64,000 nucleotides of DNA from JAGQWW01 sp041392845 (lineage in GTDB: Bacteria > Bacteroidota > Bacteroidia > Chitinophagales > Saprospiraceae): contig JAWKLG010000029.1 in NCBI GenBank assembly GCA_041392845.1, forward strand, positions 21,522-85,521, in the 5' to 3' direction. Under the pieces are notes generated by a model, which saw nothing but the letters and a program-made list of their open reading frames with translations, was not told the DNA's origin and did no database searches. Below, in pieces: positions 53,501 to 61,600 of this stretch (position 1 is its first letter; each line of letters opens with the position of its first letter). Both the position numbers and the translations under genes were made by a program.

Positions 53501-55185
53501 TCATATTCCCTGAAGGAGGAACAGAGCCCTATTCTATTTTTTGGAGTACGGATCCGGCCTCACCAGGTCAAACTGTTCAGGCAGGTCTAAGTGCCGGATC
53601 TTACACAGTGACGGTTACTGATGCTAATCCCGGTTGCCCACCATTGATTCAAACATTTGAGGTGATGGATCCTCCAAGCATTATTGGAGATATTATGGTG
53701 ACGGATACAGTTTCCTGTTTTCAGGCAACTTGTGATGGAGGTGCTTCTGTAATTGGTGCCTATCAAGGTGGAACTACAGGAACCTTCGATTTCTTCTGGC
53801 AATCAGGTGAGTCTACTTTGGGCACTAATTCAAGTTCTGCAAGCATGCTTTGCCAAGGTCTGCAAACTGTTACTATTACAGATGGAACTTGTGGAGTTGT
53901 GCTCCAGGTGAATATTCCTTCCAGAGCTCCTATCAATGTAAGTACAAGCAGTGTCCCTGTCTCTTGTAATGGACTTTCAGACGGGGAGGCAAGTGTAAGT
54001 GTATCAGGTGGAGAAGGACCATATACTTTCCTATGGGACAATATGGCGATGACCCCAACCATTACCGGACTTGCAGCCAATACTTATAATGTAGACATTA
54101 CGGATGCAAACGGATGTCCATTTACAGCATCTGTGACGGTTACTCAACCTCAACCTTTTGTGGCAACGATTGATCCTCAAAACACCAATGATGTTAATTG
54201 TTTTGGTGAAGGTGATGGTCAAATTTCAGTGACAACTACCGGTGGAAATCCAAGTTCACTTTCTTATAATTGGCAAAACGGAATTTCGAGTCCGGGATCT
54301 AATGTTGCAACTGATCTTGAAGAAGGTACTTACATGGTTACAGTTACTGATGCCAGAGGATGCGAGTCTGTATTAACTCATACCATCAACCAGCCACCTC
54401 CAATTAACTTTTCGATAGATATTCCTCCAATTCAATGTTTTGGATACACTACAGCCGTAAGTTTAGCTTCAGTGACTGGAGGAAATGGTGGGCCTTATTC
54501 ATTTAGTGTGGATGATGGAGTAGAGCAAGACCCAAGTTTCCCGGTTTCTATTTTCTCTGGCGATCATTTAATTAGTGTTTTTGATGGTAATAATTGTCGT
54601 TTTGATTCGATGATAGTAGTTAGTCAGCCTAATCCTGTGACTATTAGTCTTCCTCAGTCAATAGAAATAGAATTGGGTGACAGTATGACGTTGGTTCCGA
54701 TCTTCAATGCCGGAGGAACACCAATTGATAGCTCGACTGTATTTTGGGAGCCTGGCATTTATTTGTCTTGCGATACTTGTCTGAGACCTGTGGTTGCACC
54801 ACAGGAGCCTACTACCTATACTTTGACGCTATCTGATCAAAACGGATGTCCCGGTTCTGCAGAAATTTTTGTCGATGTAGATAAGAATAGAAATATTTAT
54901 CTGCCCAATGCTTTCTCGCCAAATGGTGATGGTATCAACGACGAGTTCAGAGTATTTACAGGAGCGGGAGTTTCTAAAATCAATTACGTTCGTGTCTTCG
55001 ACAGATGGGGCAATATTGTTTTTGAAACTACAGATTTAGATCCTGATCCTAGTGGAATTATTACCTGGGATGGATATTTCAATGGAAAATTGATGGATCC
55101 AGCTGTGTTTGTTTACTTAGTAGAAGTTACTTTCCAGGATAACCTGGTATTGTTATATAGAGGAGATATTACTTTGATGAGGTAA
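50539..55185 (+). CDS. Giant T9SS surface protein with cohesin-like domain, SprB repeats and CHU_C sorting domain
   Basis: 1548 residues from the ATG at 50539 (signal peptide LTTFFLLLFAVTNSYAQ; a TTG two codons earlier is not needed). Order: N-terminal region (about 30-300), a cohesin-like module (about 310-450; RPGDEICVDVVVNNF, VDVLAMQFTIEWDT), about eleven SprB-type repeats of 75-95 residues (openings such as CFGEGDGQISVTTTGG and YNWQNG), a PKD-like segment, and CHU_C (NAFSPNGDGINDEF, FDRWGNIVFET, RGDITLMR). SprB repeats occur in the mobile adhesin of gliding Flavobacterium. Whether this protein moves or only adheres is unknown; no gld or spr genes are in the window. It is a single gene with its own promoter and terminator. 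Confidence 0.92.
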   Translation: MTLRLTTFFLLLFAVTNSYAQKPQNVTAEIPSKGDENVAAKMACDNQFAGTIASITAVSAQSNDIDLDTTFLCFGDEVFIDHANDYNLFDDPTPATQPGIGYVFYDCPPTANGPNLTAVINDPCTNEDSPILVNGNLVYQTNNIWIASQGANGDINFVNDGNLIRSFGGGVPVQFWFAPITMDEFATQGYYQDPSSGEIGPCVSANANAAFSVVYLNPISATAIQNVVNGNKCEGSFVVNGGYPEFKNSSSYSIDISLVGRLNTKGTVTSGPVRAGNTVTFSVPEPGEYEVTLTDGKSCGHTFRINMLPCAGMEIMAESGVVRPGDEICVDVVVNNFVDVLAMQFTIEWDTMVLRFERAEQAVPPLPSLNTSGNFGRPALDVVTFSWDNTGQLMGVTLPDGSAIFRLCFTAIGQLGDESPIRFTGNVTPIQISDSNGANIGFDDSDFGTIYITDQLLLTQYQLDTACFGLDNGGFTVSVIGGTAPYEVSYRNLTTGGASQGPFAINNNGGSFSLNNQFASQFEVTITDNSGVPETVIDTIDVPERVQLDVNIDPIQEISCFGESDGVLIANVFENGIMVNNPGPEYRFLWSTGDRTRVISNLSSQLYSVTLTDQFGCQAITNRRLDTPNPIMITGNTSPATCTGETDGSLEITTIVGGVSATGNFTIDITGPDNFTFNNTQNRANINNLRDGRYDIVITDDNGCSADTFLNIGAAKALSIDNVIIDNVSCAGGSDGEITITGVTTPPDPIPNYTFSWSSTPPAPAPVNTATTSTLSNLGARNYQLTMIDGSGCQFDTILTVTQPDSLRITLTNKTDETCTPGNDGTATVNVTGGTRIVNYTYNWGVPGQTTNAATGLVAGNYTLTVTDDNNCQATLPFTIGAANGPMITLLENDTLECVNSLDGSLTVVATAGSTPIVNYSWSSGQSGNNQSTINNLAPGSYTVTVTSQDMCTDTASAIVVAPDSIKFAQPAVIQSPTCPGDNNGFIIIFPEGGTEPYSIFWSTDPASPGQTVQAGLSAGSYTVTVTDANPGCPPLIQTFEVMDPPSIIGDIMVTDTVSCFQATCDGGASVIGAYQGGTTGTFDFFWQSGESTLGTNSSSASMLCQGLQTVTITDGTCGVVLQVNIPSRAPINVSTSSVPVSCNGLSDGEASVSVSGGEGPYTFLWDNMAMTPTITGLAANTYNVDITDANGCPFTASVTVTQPQPFVATIDPQNTNDVNCFGEGDGQISVTTTGGNPSSLSYNWQNGISSPGSNVATDLEEGTYMVTVTDARGCESVLTHTINQPPPINFSIDIPPIQCFGYTTAVSLASVTGGNGGPYSFSVDDGVEQDPSFPVSIFSGDHLISVFDGNNCRFDSMIVVSQPNPVTISLPQSIEIELGDSMTLVPIFNAGGTPIDSSTVFWEPGIYLSCDTCLRPVVAPQEPTTYTLTLSDQNGCPGSAEIFVDVDKNRNIYLPNAFSPNGDGINDEFRVFTGAGVSKINYVRVFDRWGNIVFETTDLDPDPSGIITWDGYFNGKLMDPAVFVYLVEVTFQDNLVLLYRGDITLMR

Positions 55186-55202
55186 GATTTTCTTTTTTTT
55201 AA

Positions 55203-55247
55203 AATAAAGCCCTTATGGAAATTTGTTGTTTCCTTAAGGGCTTTATT
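55203..55247 (+). terminator. Terminator after the SprB-repeat gene
   Basis: AATAAAGCCCTTA / TAAGGGCTTTATT, perfect over 13 bp, with a 19-base loop and a T-rich tail (TATTTTT), 18 bases after the stop codon. Confidence 0.85.
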
Positions 55248-55296
55248 ATTTTTAAAAAGTAAGCGATTTAAATCTTTCTTTTGTAGAAGTGCTTCT

Positions 55297-55304
55297 TAAC
55301 TTTG
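55297..55304 (+). promoter_or_regulatory. -7 box of prs
   Basis: TAACTTTG, an exact match, 31 bases before the prs ATG. A TTTTG at 55279-55283 is only 13 bases upstream, too close for a standard -33 box. Confidence 0.45.
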
Positions 55305-55335
55305 TGGTAACATTAACAGGCCTAAATTCGCCAAC

Positions 55336-56319
55336 ATGTTAGCATTTCCAACAACAGAATACGAAACCAGTCAAACCTTTTCACCAATGGTAGATGTAAA
55401 GCTTTTTTCGGGAGAAAAATCTAAGTACCTGGCAGAAAAAATTGCCGATTATTATGGTCAGCCATTGGGTGATATTACTTTGTCCAGGTTTAAAGACGGG
55501 GAAATGCAGCCTGTTATCAATGAATCAGTTCGTGGTGCTTATGTGTTTTTTGTACAATCAACCTTTGCTCCGGCTGAAAACCTGATGGAATTGCTTTTAA
55601 TGATTGATGCAGCAAAGAGAGCATCTGCAGGATATATTACTGCTGTAGTTCCTTATTTTGGATATGCCCGTCAGGATAGAAAAGACAAACCAAGGGTTCC
55701 AATTTCATCCAAGCTGATTGCTAATTTGTTGCAGGCAGCAGGTGCCAACAGAGTGATGACCATGGACTTCCACGCTGATCAGATTCAAGGTTTCTTTGAC
55801 ATTCCTGTTGACCACTTGAAAAGTGAAGCCATTTATATTCCATATTTGCAAGAACTTGATTTGTCAAATGTGACCTTTGCTTCTCCGGATGTTGGAGGAG
55901 TCAAACGTGCTCGTTTGTATGCAAAATACTTTGAAAGAAACCTGGTTATTTGTGACAAATACCGCAAGCGTGCCAATGAAGTAGCAGGAATGACTGTCAT
56001 CGGGGACGTACAAGGTGCAGATGTGATTTTGGTAGATGACCTTGTCGACACGGCAGGAACGCTTTGCCGTGCTGCAGATATCATTATTGAAAAAGGCGCT
56101 AAAAGTGTACGTGCCATGTGTACACATCCTGTGTTATCGGGAAGTGCGCTTGAAAACATCCAAAATTCTAAGTTGGAAGAGTTGATTGTCTGTGATACCA
56201 TTCCTTTGAAAAAGAAAATCAATAAAATCAAAGTCTTGTCTACTGCTAAACTGTTTGCAAGAGCCATTAGAAATACGCACGAACACCGTTCTATTTCAGC
56301 GCTATTTGTTGAGGGATAG
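55336..56319 (+). CDS. prs: Ribose-phosphate pyrophosphokinase (PRPP synthase)
   Basis: 327 residues. It makes phosphoribosyl pyrophosphate from ribose-5-phosphate and ATP for nucleotide, histidine and NAD synthesis. Class I motifs: VPYFGYARQDRK with the ATP-binding flexible loop, HADQIQGFF, and the PRPP-binding VILVDDLVDTAGTL. The N-terminus has about 15 extra residues before VDVKLFSGEKS, so a start at the internal MVDVKLF (55390) is also possible. Located 150 bases after the SprB-repeat gene. Confidence 0.96.
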   Translation: MLAFPTTEYETSQTFSPMVDVKLFSGEKSKYLAEKIADYYGQPLGDITLSRFKDGEMQPVINESVRGAYVFFVQSTFAPAENLMELLLMIDAAKRASAGYITAVVPYFGYARQDRKDKPRVPISSKLIANLLQAAGANRVMTMDFHADQIQGFFDIPVDHLKSEAIYIPYLQELDLSNVTFASPDVGGVKRARLYAKYFERNLVICDKYRKRANEVAGMTVIGDVQGADVILVDDLVDTAGTLCRAADIIIEKGAKSVRAMCTHPVLSGSALENIQNSKLEELIVCDTIPLKKKINKIKVLSTAKLFARAIRNTHEHRSISALFVEG

Positions 56320-56392
56320 GATTGCAGGTTTGTGAGATTGAATTTTCGGTGGTAATTTACCTCCACACTTTTTTCATCCTTTAATTTTACGC

Positions 56393-57058
56393 ATGTTTTT
56401 TCCTATTGGAGATGAAAATGTAAGAGGAGGCACCTTCCCTTTGTTTAGCTATTCATTCATTGCTATCAATGTATTAGTCTTTCTTTTTGAAATAAGCTTA
56501 TCTCCTCAAGGCTTGGGGAATTTGTTTATGGATTATGGTGCTGTCCCCAACAAAGTAGTCAATGGCGAAAACCCTGTAACCTTATTGACCAGTATGTTTT
56601 TACATGGTGGTTGGATGCACCTGATTGGTAATATGCTCTTTCTCTGGGTCTTTGCTGACAATATCGAAGCAACTGTTGGTAATGTTCGATTCCTGGTTTT
56701 CTATCTATTAGGTGGTTTGTCAGCAGCCTTTGCTCATATTTATTTCAACCTTGATAGTCCTGTACCAATGGTTGGTGCAAGTGGTGCCATTTCTGCAGTA
56801 ATGGGAGCTTACATGGTTATGTATCCGGCTTCAAAAATTAAAGTTTTATTTTTCATCTTTCCTTTCCGTATTCCCGCGTTCCTATTTTTAGGAATCTGGA
56901 TATTCGAACAGACCATTAATGGAGTTGGAGATTTAGATGTTGTAACTGCCAGTACTTCCGGAGTAGCCTGGTGGGCGCACATAGGTGGATTTGCTTTCGG
57001 ACTTTTAGCCGGATTTATTTTCAGAGCTTCAGGCCATTTGAAATATACCTTAGAATGA
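56393..57058 (+). CDS. Rhomboid-family intramembrane serine protease
   Basis: 221 residues, six to seven helices. Catalytic dyad residues are S130 in GASGAISAV and H196 in AHIGGFAFG; the conserved first loop is seen as HGGWMHLIGNMLFLWVF. These enzymes cut membrane proteins within the bilayer; the substrate is not known. The stop codon overlaps the start of the next gene as ATGA, so the rhomboid and the T9SS protein behind it are translationally coupled. Confidence 0.93.
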   Translation: MFFPIGDENVRGGTFPLFSYSFIAINVLVFLFEISLSPQGLGNLFMDYGAVPNKVVNGENPVTLLTSMFLHGGWMHLIGNMLFLWVFADNIEATVGNVRFLVFYLLGGLSAAFAHIYFNLDSPVPMVGASGAISAVMGAYMVMYPASKIKVLFFIFPFRIPAFLFLGIWIFEQTINGVGDLDVVTASTSGVAWWAHIGGFAFGLLAGFIFRASGHLKYTLE

Positions 57059-58648
57059 AGTTTTTTTTCCTTTCTGGAATCCTCTTTATTGCACAATTTG
57101 CATCTGCGCAATTTGAAAATACACCAGTACAACTTGGTGGAGCAGGCTCTGAAGACATCATTTCCATTTTTCCTGATTCTGATGGTCAATCCTATTGGAC
57201 GGGGATTACTTTCTCAGGTGAGTTGCCTATAAATGGAAACTCATTTCAAAGCGAAGGAGATGTAGATATTTTTATTGGAAAATGGACGGATGAAGGTCTA
57301 TTTGAGTCTGGATTCTCCCTTGGAAGTACGAGACAGGATGAATTGAAACAACTCGAACTCCTGCCCAACGGCAACCTTTTTTTGGTTGCTTATTTTTATA
57401 AAAATCTTTTTTTGCCGGATACTACAATCGAGGTTTCCAATTCCCTCAAAGCCATTTTTATTGGAGAATTAAGTCCTCAAGGAGAGCTGCTTCAGAGTTT
57501 GGTAATTTCCGGAACAGGTCAAAAGGAGGTAGGGTACATTACTCTTTTAGAAGATGGCTCAGCCCTCATTCCCGGTTCCTTCAGCAATGAAGTTTTTATT
57601 GGTGACTCTACCTTTATTTCCCAAAGTCTGGAAGATGCATTTTTAGTAAAAATGACTCCGGATTATACCATTTCAAATGGAGAGGTTTTTACAAGTACCG
57701 GAAGAGCTATTGGAAGATCTGCAATGGAACTGGAAGACGGCTCAATCGTTTTTGCTGGCCATTTTACCGGCTCAATCGTATTTCAAACCAATACATTGAT
57801 AACACTTACTCCGGATTACGACTTGTTTTTTGCAAAATGGGATGCAACCGGTAATGAAGTTCAGGTAAAAAGAATGGGAGGCGTATACGATTCCAGGTTA
57901 GAGCAAATGGTGTTAAATGAAAATCGATTGGTTTTTGCCGGAAATCATCGAGGTGTGATACGAATCAACGACACGACCAATCTGGAAACACAGGGATTAA
58001 ATGACAATATATTTGTGTTTTCTACTGATACCGATTTGAATTATCAATGGGGAAAATCCCTAGGAGGTTCTGAAGATGAATCCCTTCAACAGCTCAGTTG
58101 TTTGGAAAATCAATGCCTGATTTCAGGATTTTCAACCGGAGATTTTTCTATTGATGGCACAAGCCTACCACTTAATTCAGGATTTTCCCATGGTTTTCTA
58201 CTTTCACTTGACAATCAATCAGGTGATTTGAAGTGGCATTCTCAAATCCAGGGGGAGGAATTTGTTTTGAGTAAAACTGCCAAGGGTTTAAATACTCAGC
58301 ACTTATATTGGGGTTTGAGTTTTTCTAAAAATGTAAATGCCAATTTTTCCACCTTCACTTCCAATGGCTTCTATGATGTCCTTTTTGGAAAATTAAAATC
58401 CGGAATCAGTAGGCATTCTACTACTGATGCAACTAATTCAATTCTAATTTACCCAAACCCCACATCCGGACAGGTTAATTTACCAAATGAGCTTTTAGGT
58501 TCCCAATGCAATATCTTCTCCTCTAATGGGAAATTGATATTTACTCAAAAATTAATTAGCACCCAATGGATGTCTCCCATTTGAATGAAGGTGCATATTG
58601 GCTCCAAATTCAAAAGGCGAAAACTTCCTTACTACTTCCTCCCATTGA
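57055..58648 (+). pseudogene. T9SS-secreted beta-propeller-like protein, 3' end broken by two frameshifts
   Basis: The ATG at 57055 overlaps the rhomboid stop and opens a signal peptide (FFFLSGILFIAQFASAQ). About 480 residues of repeated strands follow (DGQSYWTGITFSG, DGSIVFAGHFTGS, ENQCLISGFSTGDF), like SBBP/beta-propeller blades. The reading frame stops at 58584, inside the type A sorting domain (IYPNPTSGQVNLP, NGKLIFTQKL). Restoring one G in the GG at 58568-58569 and one A in the A4 at 58612-58615 gives TQWDVSHLNEGAYWLQIQKGENF and a stop at 58646-58648 (531 aa), exactly next to the convergent gene. Both changes are single-base losses in homopolymers, so sequencing error is as likely as real decay. 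Confidence 0.85.
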
Positions 58649-59911
58649 TTATCTCAAAATAGACGCTCCGATATCACATTTCAGACATTTTTTGTGCTCA
58701 CAATATCTTGTTTTAAGATGAATGAGAGCCTGCGACTCAAAAGCATTTTGAGCCTCCTGATTGAATTTCTTCCAATTGTTGATGATCTTGTTTTTTTCTG
58801 CGGGCAACAACTCCAGCATCTTGATCGCACTTTCTTGCAAGTCATCCAGTCCTTTCCATTTTGCATACAAAAAGAGCGATGGAATAACTCCGTTGATCAA
58901 CAATCCTCGAATAGTATCCTCCCATTGCCTTGGATAATTGCTTTCCTTCTTTTCCAAAATGATAATGTTCCTGCCAGTATTCGGAAACCGTATTTTTTAA
59001 AGTTTTTCATAAAAATAGACATCTCTATTTTCTACTATGGAAGAAAAGGCCTGCTATCCCTGTGAAGAAAAGCTGCCAATTGTGCAATTCTTATAGTCGG
59101 AAAGCTTGCAGGTCGAAGGCGGAAAAATTTCCAACCGGCAGTTCATTGGGTCAAGACCATATTTATTTTTTAAAAAAGAATATTCTTTAAAAAGTCGCTC
59201 TGCATAATCTCCTTCTGTACTCTCGTTTAAAATACCGCTTTGGCCAAATAAAAGTGCTTCCAGTTGAAACAGGTTTTCATGGTGCTTTTGTAAAATATGG
59301 AGCGGTGTAATCCTGGCAAGCTGCTCAAAAGGTTCCTGATTGATTTTAGCTCCAAATTGACGTGCGAGGAAAATGTAGAAACTCTCTTCCCAATCATTTT
59401 TGGTGATCTCAAGGGTCGATTTTAAAAGTTCTGTTTTCTCTTCTAATCTTTCTACCAAAACCTTGTCCAACCACAGATTTTTGATCAATTCGGGAGTTTT
59501 TTGATAGAATTTTTCACAAGGAATCCATTTTACCTTTTGAAGCAACTCAATGTATTGAAGTTGAATCCCTTTCGGAATCCTCCGTTTGATTTCCACGCAG
59601 GGAATTGGAACAATATTGTTTCGGTAAACCTTCTCGTTTTCTTCGAGCACAATGTGTAAAATCACATTATCGTAAGCCGGATCAGAATTGTGTTTGTGTC
59701 GATACCAATCCGAAGAAAGGATATGAAATTCAATATTGCCGGCCCATAAGGTTCCGTCAATAATTACTCTTGCATCAAGGAAGTCAGGACCCGCATTGGT
59801 ATTGTGCGTTCCGTATTTTTGGATGATGACGGGCTGTCCGTCGGTGGTATACAAGTCGTTTAAAAGATATCGTCGGGTATACCATAAGAAATGGAGAAAT
59901 TCTTCAGTCAT
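58649..59911 (-). pseudogene. DUF2851 protein, frame broken at four homopolymers
   Basis: The family (about 420 aa, Bacteroidota) is seen in pieces. Residues 1 to about 258 read in frame from 59911 (EEFLHFLWYTRRYL, THNTNAGPDFLDARV, GNIEFHILSSDWYRHKH). Then the frame must change at 59135-59139 (extra C), giving GWKFFRLRPASFPTIRIAQLA, at the A4 of 59044-59047 (missing base), at 58998-59001 (missing base) giving SEYWQEHYHFGKEGK, and at 58921-58923 (extra G on the coding strand), giving EDTIRGLLINGVIPSLFLYAK and the C-terminal CEHKKCLKCDIG. The net change is zero and the restored protein is 420 aa. Function of the family is unknown. Confidence 0.88.
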
Positions 59912-59920
59912 AGCTTTTTT

Positions 59921-59944
59921 TTGACAATATTAATGTATTGTCAA
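59921..59944. promoter_or_regulatory. Perfect inverted repeat upstream of the DUF2851 gene
   Basis: TTGACAATA, six bases, TATTGTCAA: a perfect 9-bp palindrome 9 bases before the DUF2851 start codon (minus strand) and 40 bases after the RNase H stop. On the minus strand A-runs follow, not T, so it is not a normal terminator; an operator is more likely. The 9-6-9 layout is the same as that of the palindrome before sqr, but the half-sites differ. Confidence 0.5.
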
Positions 59945-59984
59945 TTGTGCTGCTATGAAAAAAAGTGTCTCAGTTGTGGACTTG

Positions 59985-60620
59985 TTATTTACGACCAAAA
60001 TCTGCAGGTATTTCTCCCCAGATTTCGGTTTCCCATTTTATGATAGGATTTTTAAAAGTGTTGCTTTTTAGCCAGCTTTCTGCTCGTTCCATCAATTCAA
60101 ACACTATTTCATTACGGTGGGTCTTCTTTAATTGAGTATTTGCTTTTTTGCGACGCACCCAGGCCATGGCTGTTTTGGAGTCAGTATATATAGGTGTTGT
60201 CGAATCGCCTAGTTTTTGAAACCTGGCAAGCGCATGTACTAGTGCCAAAAACTCTCCTATATTATTGGTAGCATCTTCAAAAGGGCCCTGATGGAAGATT
60301 TGCTCCTTGGTTTTGGTATCTACGCCCTGATATTCCATTTTTCCGGGGTTGCCGCTACAGGCTGCATCAACAGCTATACTTTGCCATTCAATTTTTGCAT
60401 TGGAAGGAGGCGCTGAAGCCTTTGCGGACGAAGATTTCGATTTGCCTATAAATGATTGAGCATTTCCGCGGTATGCCTGGCTGGCTTCTTCAAAAGTTGG
60501 AAAGGACTTATACTTTGCATTGGGGAAGCCCCTGATTTGAGCATGGGCATCCGGCCAGTTGTCATAGATTCCCGGATTAGCTCCTACCCAAACTACATAG
60601 TATTTCGACTTCTTTGCCAT
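59985..60620 (-). CDS. Ribonuclease H with N-terminal viroplasmin-like domain
   Basis: 211 residues. The first 50 residues form the caulimovirus-viroplasmin/RNase H1 hybrid-binding domain (YYVVWVGANPGIYDNWPDAHAQIRGFPNAKYKSF, then FEEASQAY). A Ser/Ala-rich linker leads to the RNase H domain with the DEDD carboxylates in AVDAACSGNPG, NNIGEFLALVHAL, IYTDSKTA and the C-terminal PADFGRK. It cuts RNA in RNA-DNA hybrids. The domain order and the ending EIWGEIPADFGRK are common in Bacteroidota. Single gene, transcribed towards DUF2851. Confidence 0.94.
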   Translation of the reverse strand: MAKKSKYYVVWVGANPGIYDNWPDAHAQIRGFPNAKYKSFPTFEEASQAYRGNAQSFIGKSKSSSAKASAPPSNAKIEWQSIAVDAACSGNPGKMEYQGVDTKTKEQIFHQGPFEDATNNIGEFLALVHALARFQKLGDSTTPIYTDSKTAMAWVRRKKANTQLKKTHRNEIVFELMERAESWLKSNTFKNPIIKWETEIWGEIPADFGRK

Positions 60621-60958
60621 ACTTTAAATTTTGTGCCAAGATAAGTTTTCCTTTCTTTTTAAAATTTTTGACAAAGAATTTAGTTGAGTAATTCATAAAG
60701 CAGATCGTATAATCTCGGAATAGTTATGCCATTCGCTTTTAAAAAGCCTCGTAAACCGTAAATCGTAAACCGTAAATATCCCAGGCACAAGGTCAAGTCT
60801 CCGCCATTCATATATTTCAATATAGAATCCAACTACCAAATTCGCTTTTTGCCAAACAAAATCCGAACTTGTCATGCTGCTTTGCTGATTTTTTGTGAAT
60901 TTTGAAGCCCAAACAAACTAACAGGGTTTGTTGTTAGTCTATTGTAAAAAAAGAAAAC
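60621..60958. other. Intergenic region with a short tandem repeat
   Basis: About 340 bases between divergent RNase H and the next gene. The only feature is a 14-base unit, CGTAAACCGTAAAT, present twice in tandem at 60750-60777 (equivalent to four copies of the 7-mer CGTAAA[C/T]). A 60-codon open frame on the minus strand across it has no family and crosses the repeat, so I do not call it a gene. Confidence 0.55.
60750..60777 (+). repeat. Tandem 14-base repeat, two copies
   Basis: Two identical adjacent copies of CGTAAACCGTAAAT. Each copy is itself two near-identical 7-mers. The preceding Ts and following ATATCC are not repeated. Too short to be a CRISPR or an origin array; it may be a slippage product or a binding-site pair. 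Confidence 0.7.
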
Positions 60959-61600
60959 ATGAAGTTGAATAAATTGTGGTTGTTGTTTCCGGTTTTTTTG
61001 ATGTGTAGCCAGGCGGTTTTTAGTCAGGTTAAAAGTGAAAACCTGGTGCAGTTTTCAGGAATCGTTTTGGACGGAACAACATCTGAACTTTTGCCTGTAC
61101 CTTATGTAAATATTAGTGTGAAAGAAAAAAACAGGGGTACCTATTCCGACTTCAATGGTTTCTTTTCAATAGTGGTAGAAAAAGGAGATTTGATTGAATT
61201 TTCTGCCATCGGATACTCTACCGTTCAATTTAGAATCCCCGATACGCTTGCCGATAACAGATACTCCATGGTTCAATTGATGACTCAGGATACCATCAAC
61301 CTGCCGGAGACCGTCGTTTTCCCCTGGCCCAGCCGTGAGCATTTCAAGCTTGAATTCCTGGCAATGGATGTGACCAGTGAAATGCAACAAAGAGCCATGA
61401 AGAACCTGGCCAACGAAACCTTGGAAAGAATGAGAAATGATGTGGCTTTAGACGGAAACGAACACGCCGATTATTACCTTCGTCAACAAGCAAGAAGTTA
61501 TTACCACATCGGTCAAACTCCTCCAATGAATATTTTCAATCCCCTGGCCTGGAAAGAATTTTTTGATGCCTGGAAAGCAGGAAAGTTTAAAAAGCAATAA
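60959..61600 (+). CDS. Secreted protein with carboxypeptidase-regulatory-like domain
   Basis: 213 residues: signal peptide (LNKLWLLFPVFLMCSQAVFS), then a CarboxypepD_reg-like beta-sandwich (residues about 30-115; FSGIVLDGTTSELLPVPYVNISV, GTYSDFNGFFSIVVEKGDLIEFSAIGYST). This domain starts many TonB-dependent receptors, but no plug or barrel follows. Instead there is a helical C-terminal half (HADYYLRQQARSYYHIGQ, NPLAWKEFFDAWKAGKFKKQ) that repeats in small Bacteroidota proteins of unknown role. It ends exactly next to the convergent nosY-like gene. Confidence 0.82.
   Translation: MKLNKLWLLFPVFLMCSQAVFSQVKSENLVQFSGIVLDGTTSELLPVPYVNISVKEKNRGTYSDFNGFFSIVVEKGDLIEFSAIGYSTVQFRIPDTLADNRYSMVQLMTQDTINLPETVVFPWPSREHFKLEFLAMDVTSEMQQRAMKNLANETLERMRNDVALDGNEHADYYLRQQARSYYHIGQTPPMNIFNPLAWKEFFDAWKAGKFKKQ

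Noticed and set aside
58561..58720. Programmed frameshift at the end of the T9SS protein
   Set aside because: Two separate shifts are needed in the same direction, at unrelated short runs, with no slippery heptamer and stem; the neighbouring gene has four more indels of the same kind, so error or decay is simpler.
60693..60875. Open frame of 60 codons on the minus strand
   Set aside because: It crosses the tandem 14-base repeat and has no family, signal peptide or neighbour support.
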